Shown here one piece after another: positions 1 through 8,183 of a DNA stretch of 64,000 nt (positions are counted from its first letter, which is position 1; each line of letters starts with the position of its first letter). The notes below the pieces were generated by a model. The model was not told where the DNA came from and did not search any database. It worked only from the letters and a program-made list of their open reading frames with translations. The DNA is from JAOUEA01 sp963821935. GTDB taxonomy: Bacteria > Actinomycetota > UBA4738 > HRBIN12. A program made the translations under genes and the position numbers. The DNA lies in the NCBI GenBank assembly GCA_963821935.1, contig CAWGFM010000004.1, positions 620,001 through 684,000 of the forward strand, given 5' to 3'.

Positions 1-961
1 CCGGTTCGATCGCTCCCTCGTGCCCCGGCTCCACGCTCACGACCACGACCGGTGCGGCGTGCTCGAACCCGAACCGCTCCAGCCCACGCTCCGCCTGCGA
101 TGCGAGGAGGTCCCCCCGAGCCAGCTCGTCGAAGAAATCGCCCTGCAGCCGGCGCTGCGCGTCCGCCACCGCTCGTGAGGTGGCCAGCTCGATCGCCAGC
201 AGGCTGAGCGCGTGGCCCGCCACGATGCGGTCCAACTGGCTGGGCTGGGCCGGCTTGCCGACGGCGAGGAACGCTTCCACGTGCCCCTGTGCCCCCACGG
301 GCTGCACCCAGATGTGATGACCTCGGTCGACGAGCGTGAGGCTGAAGGACGTGCCGTCGGGGCGGCTGTCCTGCAGCTCCTCCCAGACACGAGCCCCGCG
401 CATCGTCGCGGCCCGGCCCGTGCTCGCCATCGGCAATCCGTGCAGGTCGAGCACCATCGCCCAGCCCTTCGTGACCCGGGCCAGTGAATCCACGATCCCT
501 TCGATCCCGGCGCCTTCCATCACGGCTCGGGTCAGCACGTGCTCCGCGTCGACGGCGCGCTGCAGGGTGTCGTACTGCTCGGCCATCAGCCGGGAGAACA
601 CGGCCTCGGTGATGGCGATGAACGGCACCGGGTACGGCACCTCGAACAAGGGGAACCCTGCCCCTGACGCCGCCGTGACCAGCGAGCGAGGGATGGTGTC
701 GTGACTGAACCCGAGGCCGAAGCCCACGCCGGCGAGCCCGGCGTCCGCAAGACGTTTCACGTAAGCGCGGTGCTTCGCAGGCGTGGTGCCGATGCCCATC
801 CCCGTGGTCAGGATCAGCTCACCGCCCTCGAGCCACGGCGTCGGGTCTTCCAGTTCGGACACGTGCACCCACCGGATCGGTCGACGAGCGTTCTCCTTGC
901 CCGCCAACAACTTCAGCGGCATGCCCTCGACCGCGACGATATCCTGCACGGTCACACCCAT
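1..961 (-). CDS. PucR-family transcriptional regulator (C-terminus cut by window edge)
   Basis: About 320 residues are open from an ATG at 961 to the left edge with no stop. The N-terminal ~120 residues read as a PucR (purine-catabolism-regulator-like) sensing domain, with the family's 'ELILTTGMGIG' stretch near residue 50. A middle region (about 150-270) looks GAF/CdaR-like. The helix-turn-helix expected at the C-terminus in this family lies beyond the window. The gene is divergent from gabT across a 90-bp gap; family members often control adjacent amine or purine catabolic genes, so control of gabT and the ligase after it is a reasonable inference. The effector is unknown. Confidence 0.8.
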   Translation of the reverse strand, partial: MGVTVQDIVAVEGMPLKLLAGKENARRPIRWVHVSELEDPTPWLEGGELILTTGMGIGTTPAKHRAYVKRLADAGLAGVGFGLGFSHDTIPRSLVTAASGAGFPLFEVPYPVPFIAITEAVFSRLMAEQYDTLQRAVDAEHVLTRAVMEGAGIEGIVDSLARVTKGWAMVLDLHGLPMASTGRAATMRGARVWEELQDSRPDGTSFSLTLVDRGHHIWVQPVGAQGHVEAFLAVGKPAQPSQLDRIVAGHALSLLAIELATSRAVADAQRRLQGDFFDELARGDLLASQAERGLERFGFEHAAPVVVVSVEPGHEGAIEP

Positions 962-1051
962 GACTCGATTGTACGGAACGTCCTGTCCGAGACCCTCCGG
1001 ATGGCCCCGCGAACGCCTGACAGGAAGCGCCGCGACGGCGACACTCCTCCC

Positions 1052-2410
1052 ATGGACATCACGCAGGAACGCAAGCTCGTCACCGAGATCCCCGGTCCCC
1101 GATCACGGGAGTGGTTCGCGCGTCGCGAGGCCGCCGTCGCCACGGGCGTCGCCGCGCTCCATCCCATCGTCACGGCGCGAGCCTCGAACGCCATCGTCGA
1201 GGACGTGGACGGCAACCGCCTGATCGACTTCGCGTCGGGCATCGCGGTCCTCAACGTGGGGCACACCCCGCCGGAGGTCGTGGAGGCGATCGCGCGACAG
1301 GCCGATCTCGACACGCACAGCTGCTTCCACGTGACGGCCAACGAGCCGTACATCGAGCTGGCCGAGCGGCTCAACGCGATCACGCCCGGCGACCACGACA
1401 AGAAGACGATGTTCGCGAACAGTGGTGCCGAGGCGGTCGAGAACGCCGTGAAGATCGCGCGGTACGCGACCGGACGTGATGCCGTGGTGACGTTCGATCA
1501 CGCGTTCCACGGCCGCACGTTGCTGGCCATGTCGCTCACCGCGAAGGTCATGCCGTACAAGCAGGGCATGGGTCCCTTCGCGCCCGAGATCTACCGGTTG
1601 CCGTTCGCCTATCCCTACCGATGGGTGGGGTCGGCCTCCGATCCCGAGACCGTGACGGCGGAGGCACTGGCATACGCCACCGACCAGATGCACAAGCACA
1701 TCGGTGAAGAGAACATCGCCGCGGTGATCATGGAGCCGATCCAGGGCGAGGGCGGGTTCATCGTCCCGTCGCCGGGGTTCGTGAAAGGCATTGCCGATCT
1801 CTGCGCGGCGAACGGCATCGTGTTCATCGCCGACGAGATCCAGTCGGCGATGGGCAGGGCGGGCCGCTGGTACGCCGTGGAGGATGAGGAGGTCGTGCCC
1901 GACATCGTCACCACCGCCAAGTCGGTGGGCGGCGGCCTGCCCATCAGCGCGGTCACGGGCCGGGCGGAGATCATGGACGCCGTGCATCCCGGCGGGCTGG
2001 GCGGCACGTACGGCGGCAACCCGGTCGCTGCCGCGGCGGCGCTTGCGGTGCTCGACAAGATCGAACGCGAGGACCTGCTGTCACGGTCGCGGGCACACGG
2101 CGAGGTGATCATGGCGCGGCTGAACGACATGGCCGGCAGGTACGACATCATCGGCGACGTCCGCGGCCGCGGCATGATGAACGCCATCGAGCTGGTCGCC
2201 AGCCGCGACACCAAGGAACCACTCGACGCTGCCAGGATGAACGGCATCGCTACCCGCTGCCTCGAGCAGGGCGTGATCGTGCTCACGGCCGGGACCTACG
2301 GCAACGTCGTGCGCCTGCTCGCCCCGATCACGATCGATGGAGAGCTCCTCGCCGATGGTCTCGACGTCGTCGACGAGGCCGTGAGGGCTGCCACGGGCAC
2401 CGTCGGCTGA
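1052..2410 (+). CDS. gabT: 4-aminobutyrate (GABA) aminotransferase, class III
   Basis: 452-residue class-III PLP-dependent aminotransferase, expected to move the amino group of GABA (or a related omega-amine) to 2-oxoglutarate, giving succinate semialdehyde and glutamate. The start 'PGPRSREWFARR' is typical of actinobacterial GabT. 'ANSGAEAVENAVKIARY' is the cofactor phosphate region, and 'DIVTTAKSVGGGLPI' carries the lysine for the Schiff base. The frame is open further upstream to 701, but that part overlaps the divergent regulator; the ATG at 1052 fits the family start. The next gene begins 4 bp after the stop, so the two are probably one operon. Ornithine- or putrescine-type specificity cannot be excluded. 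Confidence 0.88.
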   Translation: MDITQERKLVTEIPGPRSREWFARREAAVATGVAALHPIVTARASNAIVEDVDGNRLIDFASGIAVLNVGHTPPEVVEAIARQADLDTHSCFHVTANEPYIELAERLNAITPGDHDKKTMFANSGAEAVENAVKIARYATGRDAVVTFDHAFHGRTLLAMSLTAKVMPYKQGMGPFAPEIYRLPFAYPYRWVGSASDPETVTAEALAYATDQMHKHIGEENIAAVIMEPIQGEGGFIVPSPGFVKGIADLCAANGIVFIADEIQSAMGRAGRWYAVEDEEVVPDIVTTAKSVGGGLPISAVTGRAEIMDAVHPGGLGGTYGGNPVAAAAALAVLDKIEREDLLSRSRAHGEVIMARLNDMAGRYDIIGDVRGRGMMNAIELVASRDTKEPLDAARMNGIATRCLEQGVIVLTAGTYGNVVRLLAPITIDGELLADGLDVVDEAVRAATGTVG

Positions 2411-2414
2411 GCCC

Positions 2415-4166
2415 GTGGCCGACCCGATTCGCGTCGCCGAGATCCGCGTGTTGGATGGCCCCAACCTGTACTTCCCCCGCCCAGCGATCAAGCTCACGCT
2501 CGATGCGCCCGCGTGGATGCGAGCGTCCGAGGACCGTCTCACCGAGATCACCGGCACGCTCGGCGCGTGGACCGCGACCCCCGTCGGCGCTGCGCACAGC
2601 GATCAGCGCCGCCGGGCGGTGGCGCGGATGGCGAGCCGCTTGGCGCGTTCGATCGCGCTGGCGTCGGGGTCCCGAAGCCTGGCCGTGCGCGGCCGCCTCG
2701 GGCCGGCGCCGAACCAGGTGGTGGTCGCCTTCCCCTGGCGCCGGCAACACGCCGCCGAGGTCCTCGCCAGCGAGACGGCCTGGGCCATGGGGGCCATCCT
2801 GCGCCGGTCGCCCCGGCGGGTCGTCGGGGAGGCAGCCGCCCGCGTTGCCGCTGCCGAGCCCGGACCGGAACCGACGGTCCCCGACCCCACCATCCCGGTG
2901 ATCCAGGTCACCGGGACCAACGGCAAGACCACGACCGTGCGTCTCGTAGCCCATCTGGTTCGCAGCGCGGGCCGCACGGTTGCCTACTCGTCCACGGACG
3001 GGGTCTTCTCGGGCGATGGGGTGCTGGTGCGGTCCGGCGACTACAGCGGGTTCGGTGGGGCGGAGTCGGCGTTGCAGGCCGAGCCCGACATCGCGGTCCT
3101 GGAGACCGCGCGGGGCGGACTACTGCTGCGCGGGTGCGGTGTGCAACACAACGACGTGGCGGTGGTCACCAATGTGAGTGCCGACCATCTGGGGCTGCAG
3201 GGGATCGACACGGTCGACCAGCTGGCCGAGGTGAAGTCGGTGATCACCCGCATCACCCGGCCGGAGGGCTGGGTGGTGCTCAACGCGGACGATCCGCGGG
3301 TGCTGGCCATGCGTCGCGCCGCGACCGGGCAGCCGTGGCTCTTCTCGATGGATCCGGATCATCCGGCGTTCCGTGAAGTGCTGGCGCGCGACGGCCGCGC
3401 GATGTCGATCCAGGACGGACGGATGACGTGGTTCGATCGCGACCGGGCGCACACGCTGGTATCGATGCTGGACGTGCCGGTGACGATGGCAGGGGTTTCG
3501 CGCATCAACGCCCAGAACGCGATGGCGGCGGCGGCGGCAGGCCTGGCGATCGGCCTCCCGACGCGAGCGGTCGTACAGGGACTAAAGACCTTCGTCCAAG
3601 ATCCCGAGCGCAACCCAGGGCGCGCCAACCTGTTCGAGCTGGACGGGCGGATCGTGATGATCGACTACGCCCACAACGAGGCAGGCATCGTCGGGATGAC
3701 CGAAGCGATGCAGGGACTGCGGCCCGCAGACGGCGAGATCTGGCTGGCGGTCTGCACCGCGGGGGATCGGAGCGATGAGATCCTGCATGCGTTCGGGTTC
3801 CGGGCTGCGGTGGGCTCGGATCACCTCGCGATCGCCGAGCTCGAGCACTACCTTCGTGGACGCACCCGAGAGGACATCGTGCGGCGCCTTCGGGAGGGCG
3901 CCGCCAAAGCCGGCGTCCGTGACGTCGACTGCTACCGGGACGAGCTACGGGCACTGGAAGGCCTGCTGACGCGGGCCAAGCCCGGCGATGTGGCGGGGGT
4001 CACCGCGCTCAGCATGCGCCCGGAGATCTTCGAGTGGCTCGAGGGACATGGCGCCACCCGCATGAGCCCCGCCGACGTTCGCCGTGCGGTTCGCCGAGCA
4101 CACGACGGGCCTTCGCGTCGAGCGCGCGATCCGTCGCAACGCGGAGGCACGTCGGCGCATCGTTGA
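2415..4166 (+). CDS. CphA-like ligase: cyanophycin synthetase N domain joined to a Mur ligase domain, ATP-grasp absent
   Basis: 583 residues, GTG start. Residues 8-132 align by eye with the N domain of the CphA encoded at 13449-16400: 'VLDGPNLYFPRPAIKL' against 'VFRGPNYWSYEPCIRM', and 'NQVVVAFPWRRQHAAEVLA' against 'QYNVIYGYAEERVGVEA'. The Mur-ligase domain follows, with P-loop 'TGTNGKTTT' (166-174), 'TNVSADHLGLQGI', 'VLNADDPRV' and 'IDYAHNEAG', so the ATP-dependent amide-ligase core looks intact. About 290 residues, the ATP-grasp domain of CphA, are missing between the two parts. CphA uses ATP-grasp to add Asp to the backbone and the Mur domain to add Arg to the side chain, so this protein may attach an amino acid to a carboxylate without building a backbone. 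Substrate unknown. Probably co-transcribed with gabT. Confidence 0.75.
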   Translation: MADPIRVAEIRVLDGPNLYFPRPAIKLTLDAPAWMRASEDRLTEITGTLGAWTATPVGAAHSDQRRRAVARMASRLARSIALASGSRSLAVRGRLGPAPNQVVVAFPWRRQHAAEVLASETAWAMGAILRRSPRRVVGEAAARVAAAEPGPEPTVPDPTIPVIQVTGTNGKTTTVRLVAHLVRSAGRTVAYSSTDGVFSGDGVLVRSGDYSGFGGAESALQAEPDIAVLETARGGLLLRGCGVQHNDVAVVTNVSADHLGLQGIDTVDQLAEVKSVITRITRPEGWVVLNADDPRVLAMRRAATGQPWLFSMDPDHPAFREVLARDGRAMSIQDGRMTWFDRDRAHTLVSMLDVPVTMAGVSRINAQNAMAAAAAGLAIGLPTRAVVQGLKTFVQDPERNPGRANLFELDGRIVMIDYAHNEAGIVGMTEAMQGLRPADGEIWLAVCTAGDRSDEILHAFGFRAAVGSDHLAIAELEHYLRGRTREDIVRRLREGAAKAGVRDVDCYRDELRALEGLLTRAKPGDVAGVTALSMRPEIFEWLEGHGATRMSPADVRRAVRRAHDGPSRRARDPSQRGGTSAHR

Positions 4167-4175
4167 TGCAGGTGT

Positions 4176-4700
4176 ATGGACGCGGTGATCGGTGAACTCG
4201 TGGCCAGCGACGTGAGCGCCGACCGGCTGGGCGCGCTGTACGAGGCGCACGCGGCCGACGCCTTGCGTCTGGCCTTCCTGCTCACGGGCGACCGCGCGGT
4301 GGCCCAGGACCTGGTGCAGGATGCGTTCGTGAAGGTCGCCGGCCGGCTCACGCATCTCCGGCGACCCGAGGCGTTCGGTGCGTACCTGCGTGTCACCGTC
4401 GTCAACCTCGCACGCATGCGCGGGCGACGGCTCAAGGTGGAACGGGACTACCTCGAGCGCCACCGGTCCGAGCTTCGCGAGCCCCACCACGATCCCGACG
4501 TTGCCGACGCCGAGAGCTTGCGGCTGGCCCTGGAGCGCCTTCCGTTCAAGCAGCGGGCCGCCATCGTGCTCCGCTTCTTCGACGACGTGCCGGACGAGGT
4601 GACGGCCGAGGTCCTCGGCTGCCGTCAGACCACGGTCCGGTCGCTGATCCATCGCGGGCTCGCGAGCCTGCGCGCCGACCTCGGGGAGTGGGTGCCGTGA
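4176..4700 (+). CDS. ECF-type RNA polymerase sigma factor
   Basis: 174 residues. Region 2 runs from about residue 18 to 85 ('LYEAHAADALRLAFLLTGD', 'AQDLVQDAFVKVAGRL'), and region 4 from about 108 to 165 ('LPFKQRAAIVLRFF', 'EVLGCRQTTVRSLIHRGLASLR'). This resembles the SigE/SigM-like actinobacterial ECF type without extra domains. ECF factors redirect RNA polymerase and are normally held by a co-encoded anti-sigma factor. The next gene overlaps the stop (GTGA) and is membrane-anchored, so it is the likely partner. The inducing signal cannot be read from the sequence. Confidence 0.9.
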   Translation: MDAVIGELVASDVSADRLGALYEAHAADALRLAFLLTGDRAVAQDLVQDAFVKVAGRLTHLRRPEAFGAYLRVTVVNLARMRGRRLKVERDYLERHRSELREPHHDPDVADAESLRLALERLPFKQRAAIVLRFFDDVPDEVTAEVLGCRQTTVRSLIHRGLASLRADLGEWVP

Positions 4701-5773
4701 GCGACGACGAGCTTCGCCGGCGCCTGGATCGGCTCGCGCATGAGGCCCCAACCCCGGATCCACGGCGGGCTACGACCGTGAGGGCTGCGCGCCGCCGTGC
4801 GCGCGTTGGCACTGCGATCGCCGGCGCTACCGGCGTCGCCGTCGTGGTGCTCGCGGTCCTCGCCGTCAACGTGGTGCTCGACCGGACGCCGGCCCCCGAC
4901 CCCCCGGTGATCGGTCCCTCACCCTCTGGAACCGTGCTCCCCGCTTCGCCCCAACCCCCCACGCCGCTGCCCGAACCAACAGGCACGATCGCGTTCTGGA
5001 GCGCCTCCCTCGAGGGAGGCGACTCTCAGATGACGGTGATCGAGGCCGACGGGAGCGGCGAGCAGACGATCGGCAACCTCTCGATCTCGACATCGCGCCT
5101 GTCCCTGTCGCCCGACGGCAGAGAAGCGGTGTTCGACCACGGGATTGGGCCAGGCGAGGGGGCGCTCGAGGTGATGAACTTCAAGACAGGACACGTGAGG
5201 ACCATCTTCTCGGGAAGCACGAACTCCCCCGATTGGTCGCCCGACGGGAAGCAGATCGTCTTCCACACGCAGTTCGCTGAGTTGTTCACGATGCCGGCAT
5301 CGGGCGCATCGGCGGGCACCCCGCTACGGGAGTTGGCTCCCGGCGACTACCTCCAGGGCCTCTACCCCGTCTGGTCGCCCGACGGCAGTCAGATCGCGTA
5401 CATCGACTCGAGATCCGCCGAGGTCAGGGTCGTCTCGGTGGGTGGTCTCGACCCTCCCATCACCCTCTATTCCAAAGGCCGGGCTTTCAGCCTGGACTGG
5501 GGACCATCGGGCTTGTTCGTATCGGCGTCGTCTGCTCGTGCCGCCTGGATCACCAGGGTGGATCCGTCAAGCGGGGAGTCGGTAAGGCTCCCAGAGGTCG
5601 AGGACGGGTTCGATCCCGCCATCTCACCCGATGGCCGGGCCGTCGCCTTCGTGGGCAACGACCGGGATGGCCAGCAGGACCTGTACGTGATGCGTCTGGC
5701 CGACGGCGAGATCACCAGGCTCACCAACGACCCCGGTCAAGAGTTCTCCCCGGTCTGGTTTCCACCGTCGTAG
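4697..5773 (+). CDS. Membrane-anchored WD40/TolB-like beta-propeller, probable anti-sigma partner
   Basis: 358 residues from the GTG at 4697, which overlaps the sigma gene stop as GTGA; a start 9 bp earlier is possible. A short basic cytoplasmic N-terminus (1-40) precedes one membrane helix (about 41-60, 'VGTAIAGATGVAVVVLAVLAV') and a proline-rich linker. An extracytoplasmic propeller follows with repeats such as 'LSLSPDGREAVF', 'PDWSPDGKQIVF', 'PVWSPDGSQIAY' and 'PAISPDGRAVAF' (PD40/TolB type). No zinc-binding anti-sigma HxxxCxxC motif is seen. Translational coupling to the ECF gene suggests that the N-terminal 40 residues hold the sigma factor and the propeller senses something outside. That role is inference. 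Confidence 0.7.
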   Translation: MSDDELRRRLDRLAHEAPTPDPRRATTVRAARRRARVGTAIAGATGVAVVVLAVLAVNVVLDRTPAPDPPVIGPSPSGTVLPASPQPPTPLPEPTGTIAFWSASLEGGDSQMTVIEADGSGEQTIGNLSISTSRLSLSPDGREAVFDHGIGPGEGALEVMNFKTGHVRTIFSGSTNSPDWSPDGKQIVFHTQFAELFTMPASGASAGTPLRELAPGDYLQGLYPVWSPDGSQIAYIDSRSAEVRVVSVGGLDPPITLYSKGRAFSLDWGPSGLFVSASSARAAWITRVDPSSGESVRLPEVEDGFDPAISPDGRAVAFVGNDRDGQQDLYVMRLADGEITRLTNDPGQEFSPVWFPPS

Positions 5774-5824
5774 CCGCAGAACCGGCGGCGAACGGCGCCG
5801 CGTCGGGGGTTGCGCCCTGACGCC

Positions 5825-5830
5825 TACACT
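5825..5830 (+). promoter_or_regulatory. -10 hexamer of otsA, leaderless spacing
   Basis: TACACT ends 8 nt before the otsA ATG, so transcription would begin at or next to the start codon. No good -35 is visible. The same spacing recurs before several other genes in the window. Confidence 0.35.
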
Positions 5831-5838
5831 GAGGGACG

Positions 5839-7320
5839 ATGGCAGGATCGAGCAGACAGGGCGGTGCGATCAGCGCGATGGAAGCGCCGATCGTGGTGGC
5901 GTCCAATCGAGGACCGATCAGCTTCGACCGTGACGAACGGGGCCGGCTGACTCCACGTCGCGGGTCCGGGGGGCTCGTGACCGCGTTGTCCGGGGTGTTC
6001 TACCGGGACGATACGACCTGGGTGTCGTCGGCCATGACGGAGGGCGATCGCGTCGTGGCCCTGAAGGGCAGGACGGTCTCGCCCGATTCCAACCAGCGCA
6101 TGCGGTACGTGGTCACACCGCAGGAGCGTTACGACGGCTACTACAACGAGATCTCCAATCGCATCCTGTGGATGGTCCATCACAACCTTTGGGACATCCC
6201 CAGATCACCCATGTTCGACGACGCGACCGAGGCTGCCTGGAACGACTACATCGAGACCAACCGTGCGTTCGCCGACGCGCTTGCCGACGAGGCCGACGAC
6301 GACCCCGTCTACCTGATCCAGGACTACCACCTGGCCCTGGTGCCGGGCATGCTCCGCGAGTCCGTGCCTGAGGCCAAGATCGTGCACTTCTCGCACACGC
6401 CGTTCGCGGGGGCCACCTACCTGCGGGTGCTGCCGGTGGGCATGCGCACCGCGATCCTTCGAGGGCTGGCCGGAGCGGACGTCTTGGGGTTCCAGGCCAA
6501 GCAGTGGGCGGAGAACTACCTGCTCTCCGCGCGCAGCCTCCCCGAGCTCCACGTCCTGCGCGGAGGCCGGATGCAGGTGGACGGGCGGGTCGCCGCGGTG
6601 CGTTCGTTCCCGGTGGCCGTCAGCGCCGAGCCGCTGCGCGATACGGCCTCACAGCCGGAGGCTGAGCAGGTCCGCGAAGAGCTGTCCGAGTGGGTCGGCG
6701 AGTGTTCCCTGATCCTGCGGGTGGACCGGCTCGAGCCGTCCAAGAACATCCTGCGAGGGTTCATGGCCTACGGTCTGTTCCTGCGCCGCAATCCCGAGTG
6801 GATCGGGCAGGTCCGGTTCCTGTGTCTGTTCAGCCCGTCGCGTGAAGACGTGCCCGAGTACAAGAGCTACAGCGAGGAATGCCTCGCCGAGGCCGATCGC
6901 GTCAACCACGAATTCGGCACCCGCGGCTGGAAGCCCATCGAGATCAAGGTCCAGGAGGACTACGCCTACGCGGTGGCCGCATACGCGCTGTACGACGTGC
7001 TGTTCGTGAACCCTTCCTACGACGGCATGAACCTCGTGGCCATGGAGGGACCACTGGTGAATCGGCGCAACGGGGTGCTCCTGCTCTCGAGGAATGCCGG
7101 CGCGTCGGGACGGCTCGGCCGTCAATCGCTGAGCGTGAATCCATTCGATCTGGCCGAGACGGCCGAAGCGTTGCGCGAGGCACTCGCGATGTCCACCGAT
7201 GAACGCACCCGGCGCGCCCGAGGCCTGGCGCGCACGATCCAGGCGCACACGCCGCCGACGTGGCTGGCCGACCAACTCGAGGCCGTCGACCAGGTTCGTC
7301 CACCCACCGGCCGACGCTGA
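5839..7320 (+). CDS. otsA: Trehalose-6-phosphate synthase (GT20)
   Basis: 493 residues, usual OtsA length. It transfers glucose from a nucleotide sugar to glucose-6-phosphate, giving trehalose-6-phosphate, in the cytoplasm. GT20 signatures: 'VVASNRGPISF' at the N-terminus, 'VYLIQDYHLALVPGMLR', 'HFSHTPFAG', 'GADVLGFQAKQWAENYL', 'VDRLEPSKNILRGFMAY' and 'YDGMNLVAMEG'. Start at ATG 5839; a second ATG at 5878 lies just before the conserved core. A TACACT hexamer sits 8 nt before the ATG, suggesting a leaderless transcript. otsB faces it 22 bp downstream on the other strand, so the two steps of trehalose synthesis are convergent here. Confidence 0.93.
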   Translation: MAGSSRQGGAISAMEAPIVVASNRGPISFDRDERGRLTPRRGSGGLVTALSGVFYRDDTTWVSSAMTEGDRVVALKGRTVSPDSNQRMRYVVTPQERYDGYYNEISNRILWMVHHNLWDIPRSPMFDDATEAAWNDYIETNRAFADALADEADDDPVYLIQDYHLALVPGMLRESVPEAKIVHFSHTPFAGATYLRVLPVGMRTAILRGLAGADVLGFQAKQWAENYLLSARSLPELHVLRGGRMQVDGRVAAVRSFPVAVSAEPLRDTASQPEAEQVREELSEWVGECSLILRVDRLEPSKNILRGFMAYGLFLRRNPEWIGQVRFLCLFSPSREDVPEYKSYSEECLAEADRVNHEFGTRGWKPIEIKVQEDYAYAVAAYALYDVLFVNPSYDGMNLVAMEGPLVNRRNGVLLLSRNAGASGRLGRQSLSVNPFDLAETAEALREALAMSTDERTRRARGLARTIQAHTPPTWLADQLEAVDQVRPPTGRR

Positions 7321-7342
7321 CGCTGACGTCCGCGCGCCGGAG

Positions 7343-8116
7343 CTACAGGCGCCGCAGCAGGCCGACGAGGCCTGCCGGCCCGTCCACGATGACGTCGGCT
7401 GCGTCCGTCAGTTCGGTGGGCGTCTCCGATCCGTGCACCGCGACCTTGACCGTGACGGCGCCGCCCGCCGCGAGCCGATCGAGCGCGGCGAACGCCCGGA
7501 CATCGGCCAGATCGTCGCCGGCGTACAAGACCGCGTCGAGCCGCGCCTCCTCGACGATGCGTTCCACGGCGCCTTCCTTCAGCGGCGTGCCCGCGGGGAC
7601 GAGCTCCAGCACCTTCTTGCCGCCGATGATCTCCAGTTCCGCATCTCGCGCGATCGGACCCAGCAGTCCGTGGAGCAGCGCCTCGGCAGCTCGCGGATCG
7701 TCGGCGCCACGGAAGTGCACCGCGATCGACCCTCCCTTGCGCTCCACCCGCGTCCCGGGGACACGCGCGGTAGCGTCGGTCACGGCCGTCACGAGCGACA
7801 TCGCGAGGTCGCCGGTTTCATCGCCCAGGCCGTACAGGCCCGCGAGGAGCACGCCGTCGATGCCCACGAGATCTCGGAGCTGGGCCGGCGTGCGACCCGA
7901 CACGATGGCCACCACGGCATAGCGATCCACCAGACGCCCGATCGCGGCACGAGCGCCGTCGCGCATCATCGCCAACTCGGGCCTGGCGACGATGGGGCTG
8001 AGCGTGCCGTCGAAGTCCAGGAGCACGCCGGCCCTGCCGGCATCCGGCTCGCCCGCCGCCCGCTGGAACGCCCGCAGGTGGGGCTCGTGGTTCATCCGAT
8101 CATCGACGTCCATCAT
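7343..8116 (-). CDS. otsB: Trehalose-6-phosphate phosphatase (HAD superfamily)
   Basis: 257 residues. It removes the phosphate from trehalose-6-phosphate. HAD motif I 'LLDFDGTLSPIV' (about residue 32) carries the nucleophile and acid/base Asp; 'AIVSGRTPAQLRDLV' is motif II; 'GGKKVLELVP' and the Lys of 'PLKEGAVERIV' match the T6P phosphatase cap and motif III; 'LYAGDDLADVRAF' supplies motif IV acidic residues. The gene converges with otsA and diverges from the GH15 gene across a 67-bp gap. It is not in an operon with otsA, so the two steps must be expressed from separate promoters. Confidence 0.92.
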   Translation of the reverse strand: MMDVDDRMNHEPHLRAFQRAAGEPDAGRAGVLLDFDGTLSPIVARPELAMMRDGARAAIGRLVDRYAVVAIVSGRTPAQLRDLVGIDGVLLAGLYGLGDETGDLAMSLVTAVTDATARVPGTRVERKGGSIAVHFRGADDPRAAEALLHGLLGPIARDAELEIIGGKKVLELVPAGTPLKEGAVERIVEEARLDAVLYAGDDLADVRAFAALDRLAAGGAVTVKVAVHGSETPTELTDAADVIVDGPAGLVGLLRRL

Positions 8117-8183
8117 CCACCTGAATGGTCGACCTCACTGCAGAGACGGCTCGACATGCCGAAGGAAATCGTAGAGACACGCG

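Noticed and set aside
701..1051. N-terminal extension of gabT
   Set aside because: Overlaps the divergent PucR gene and has no similarity to class-III aminotransferases.
1103..1987. 294-codon open frame on the minus strand
   Set aside because: Antisense shadow of gabT in high-GC DNA; the product is His/Arg/Asp-rich and has no domain.
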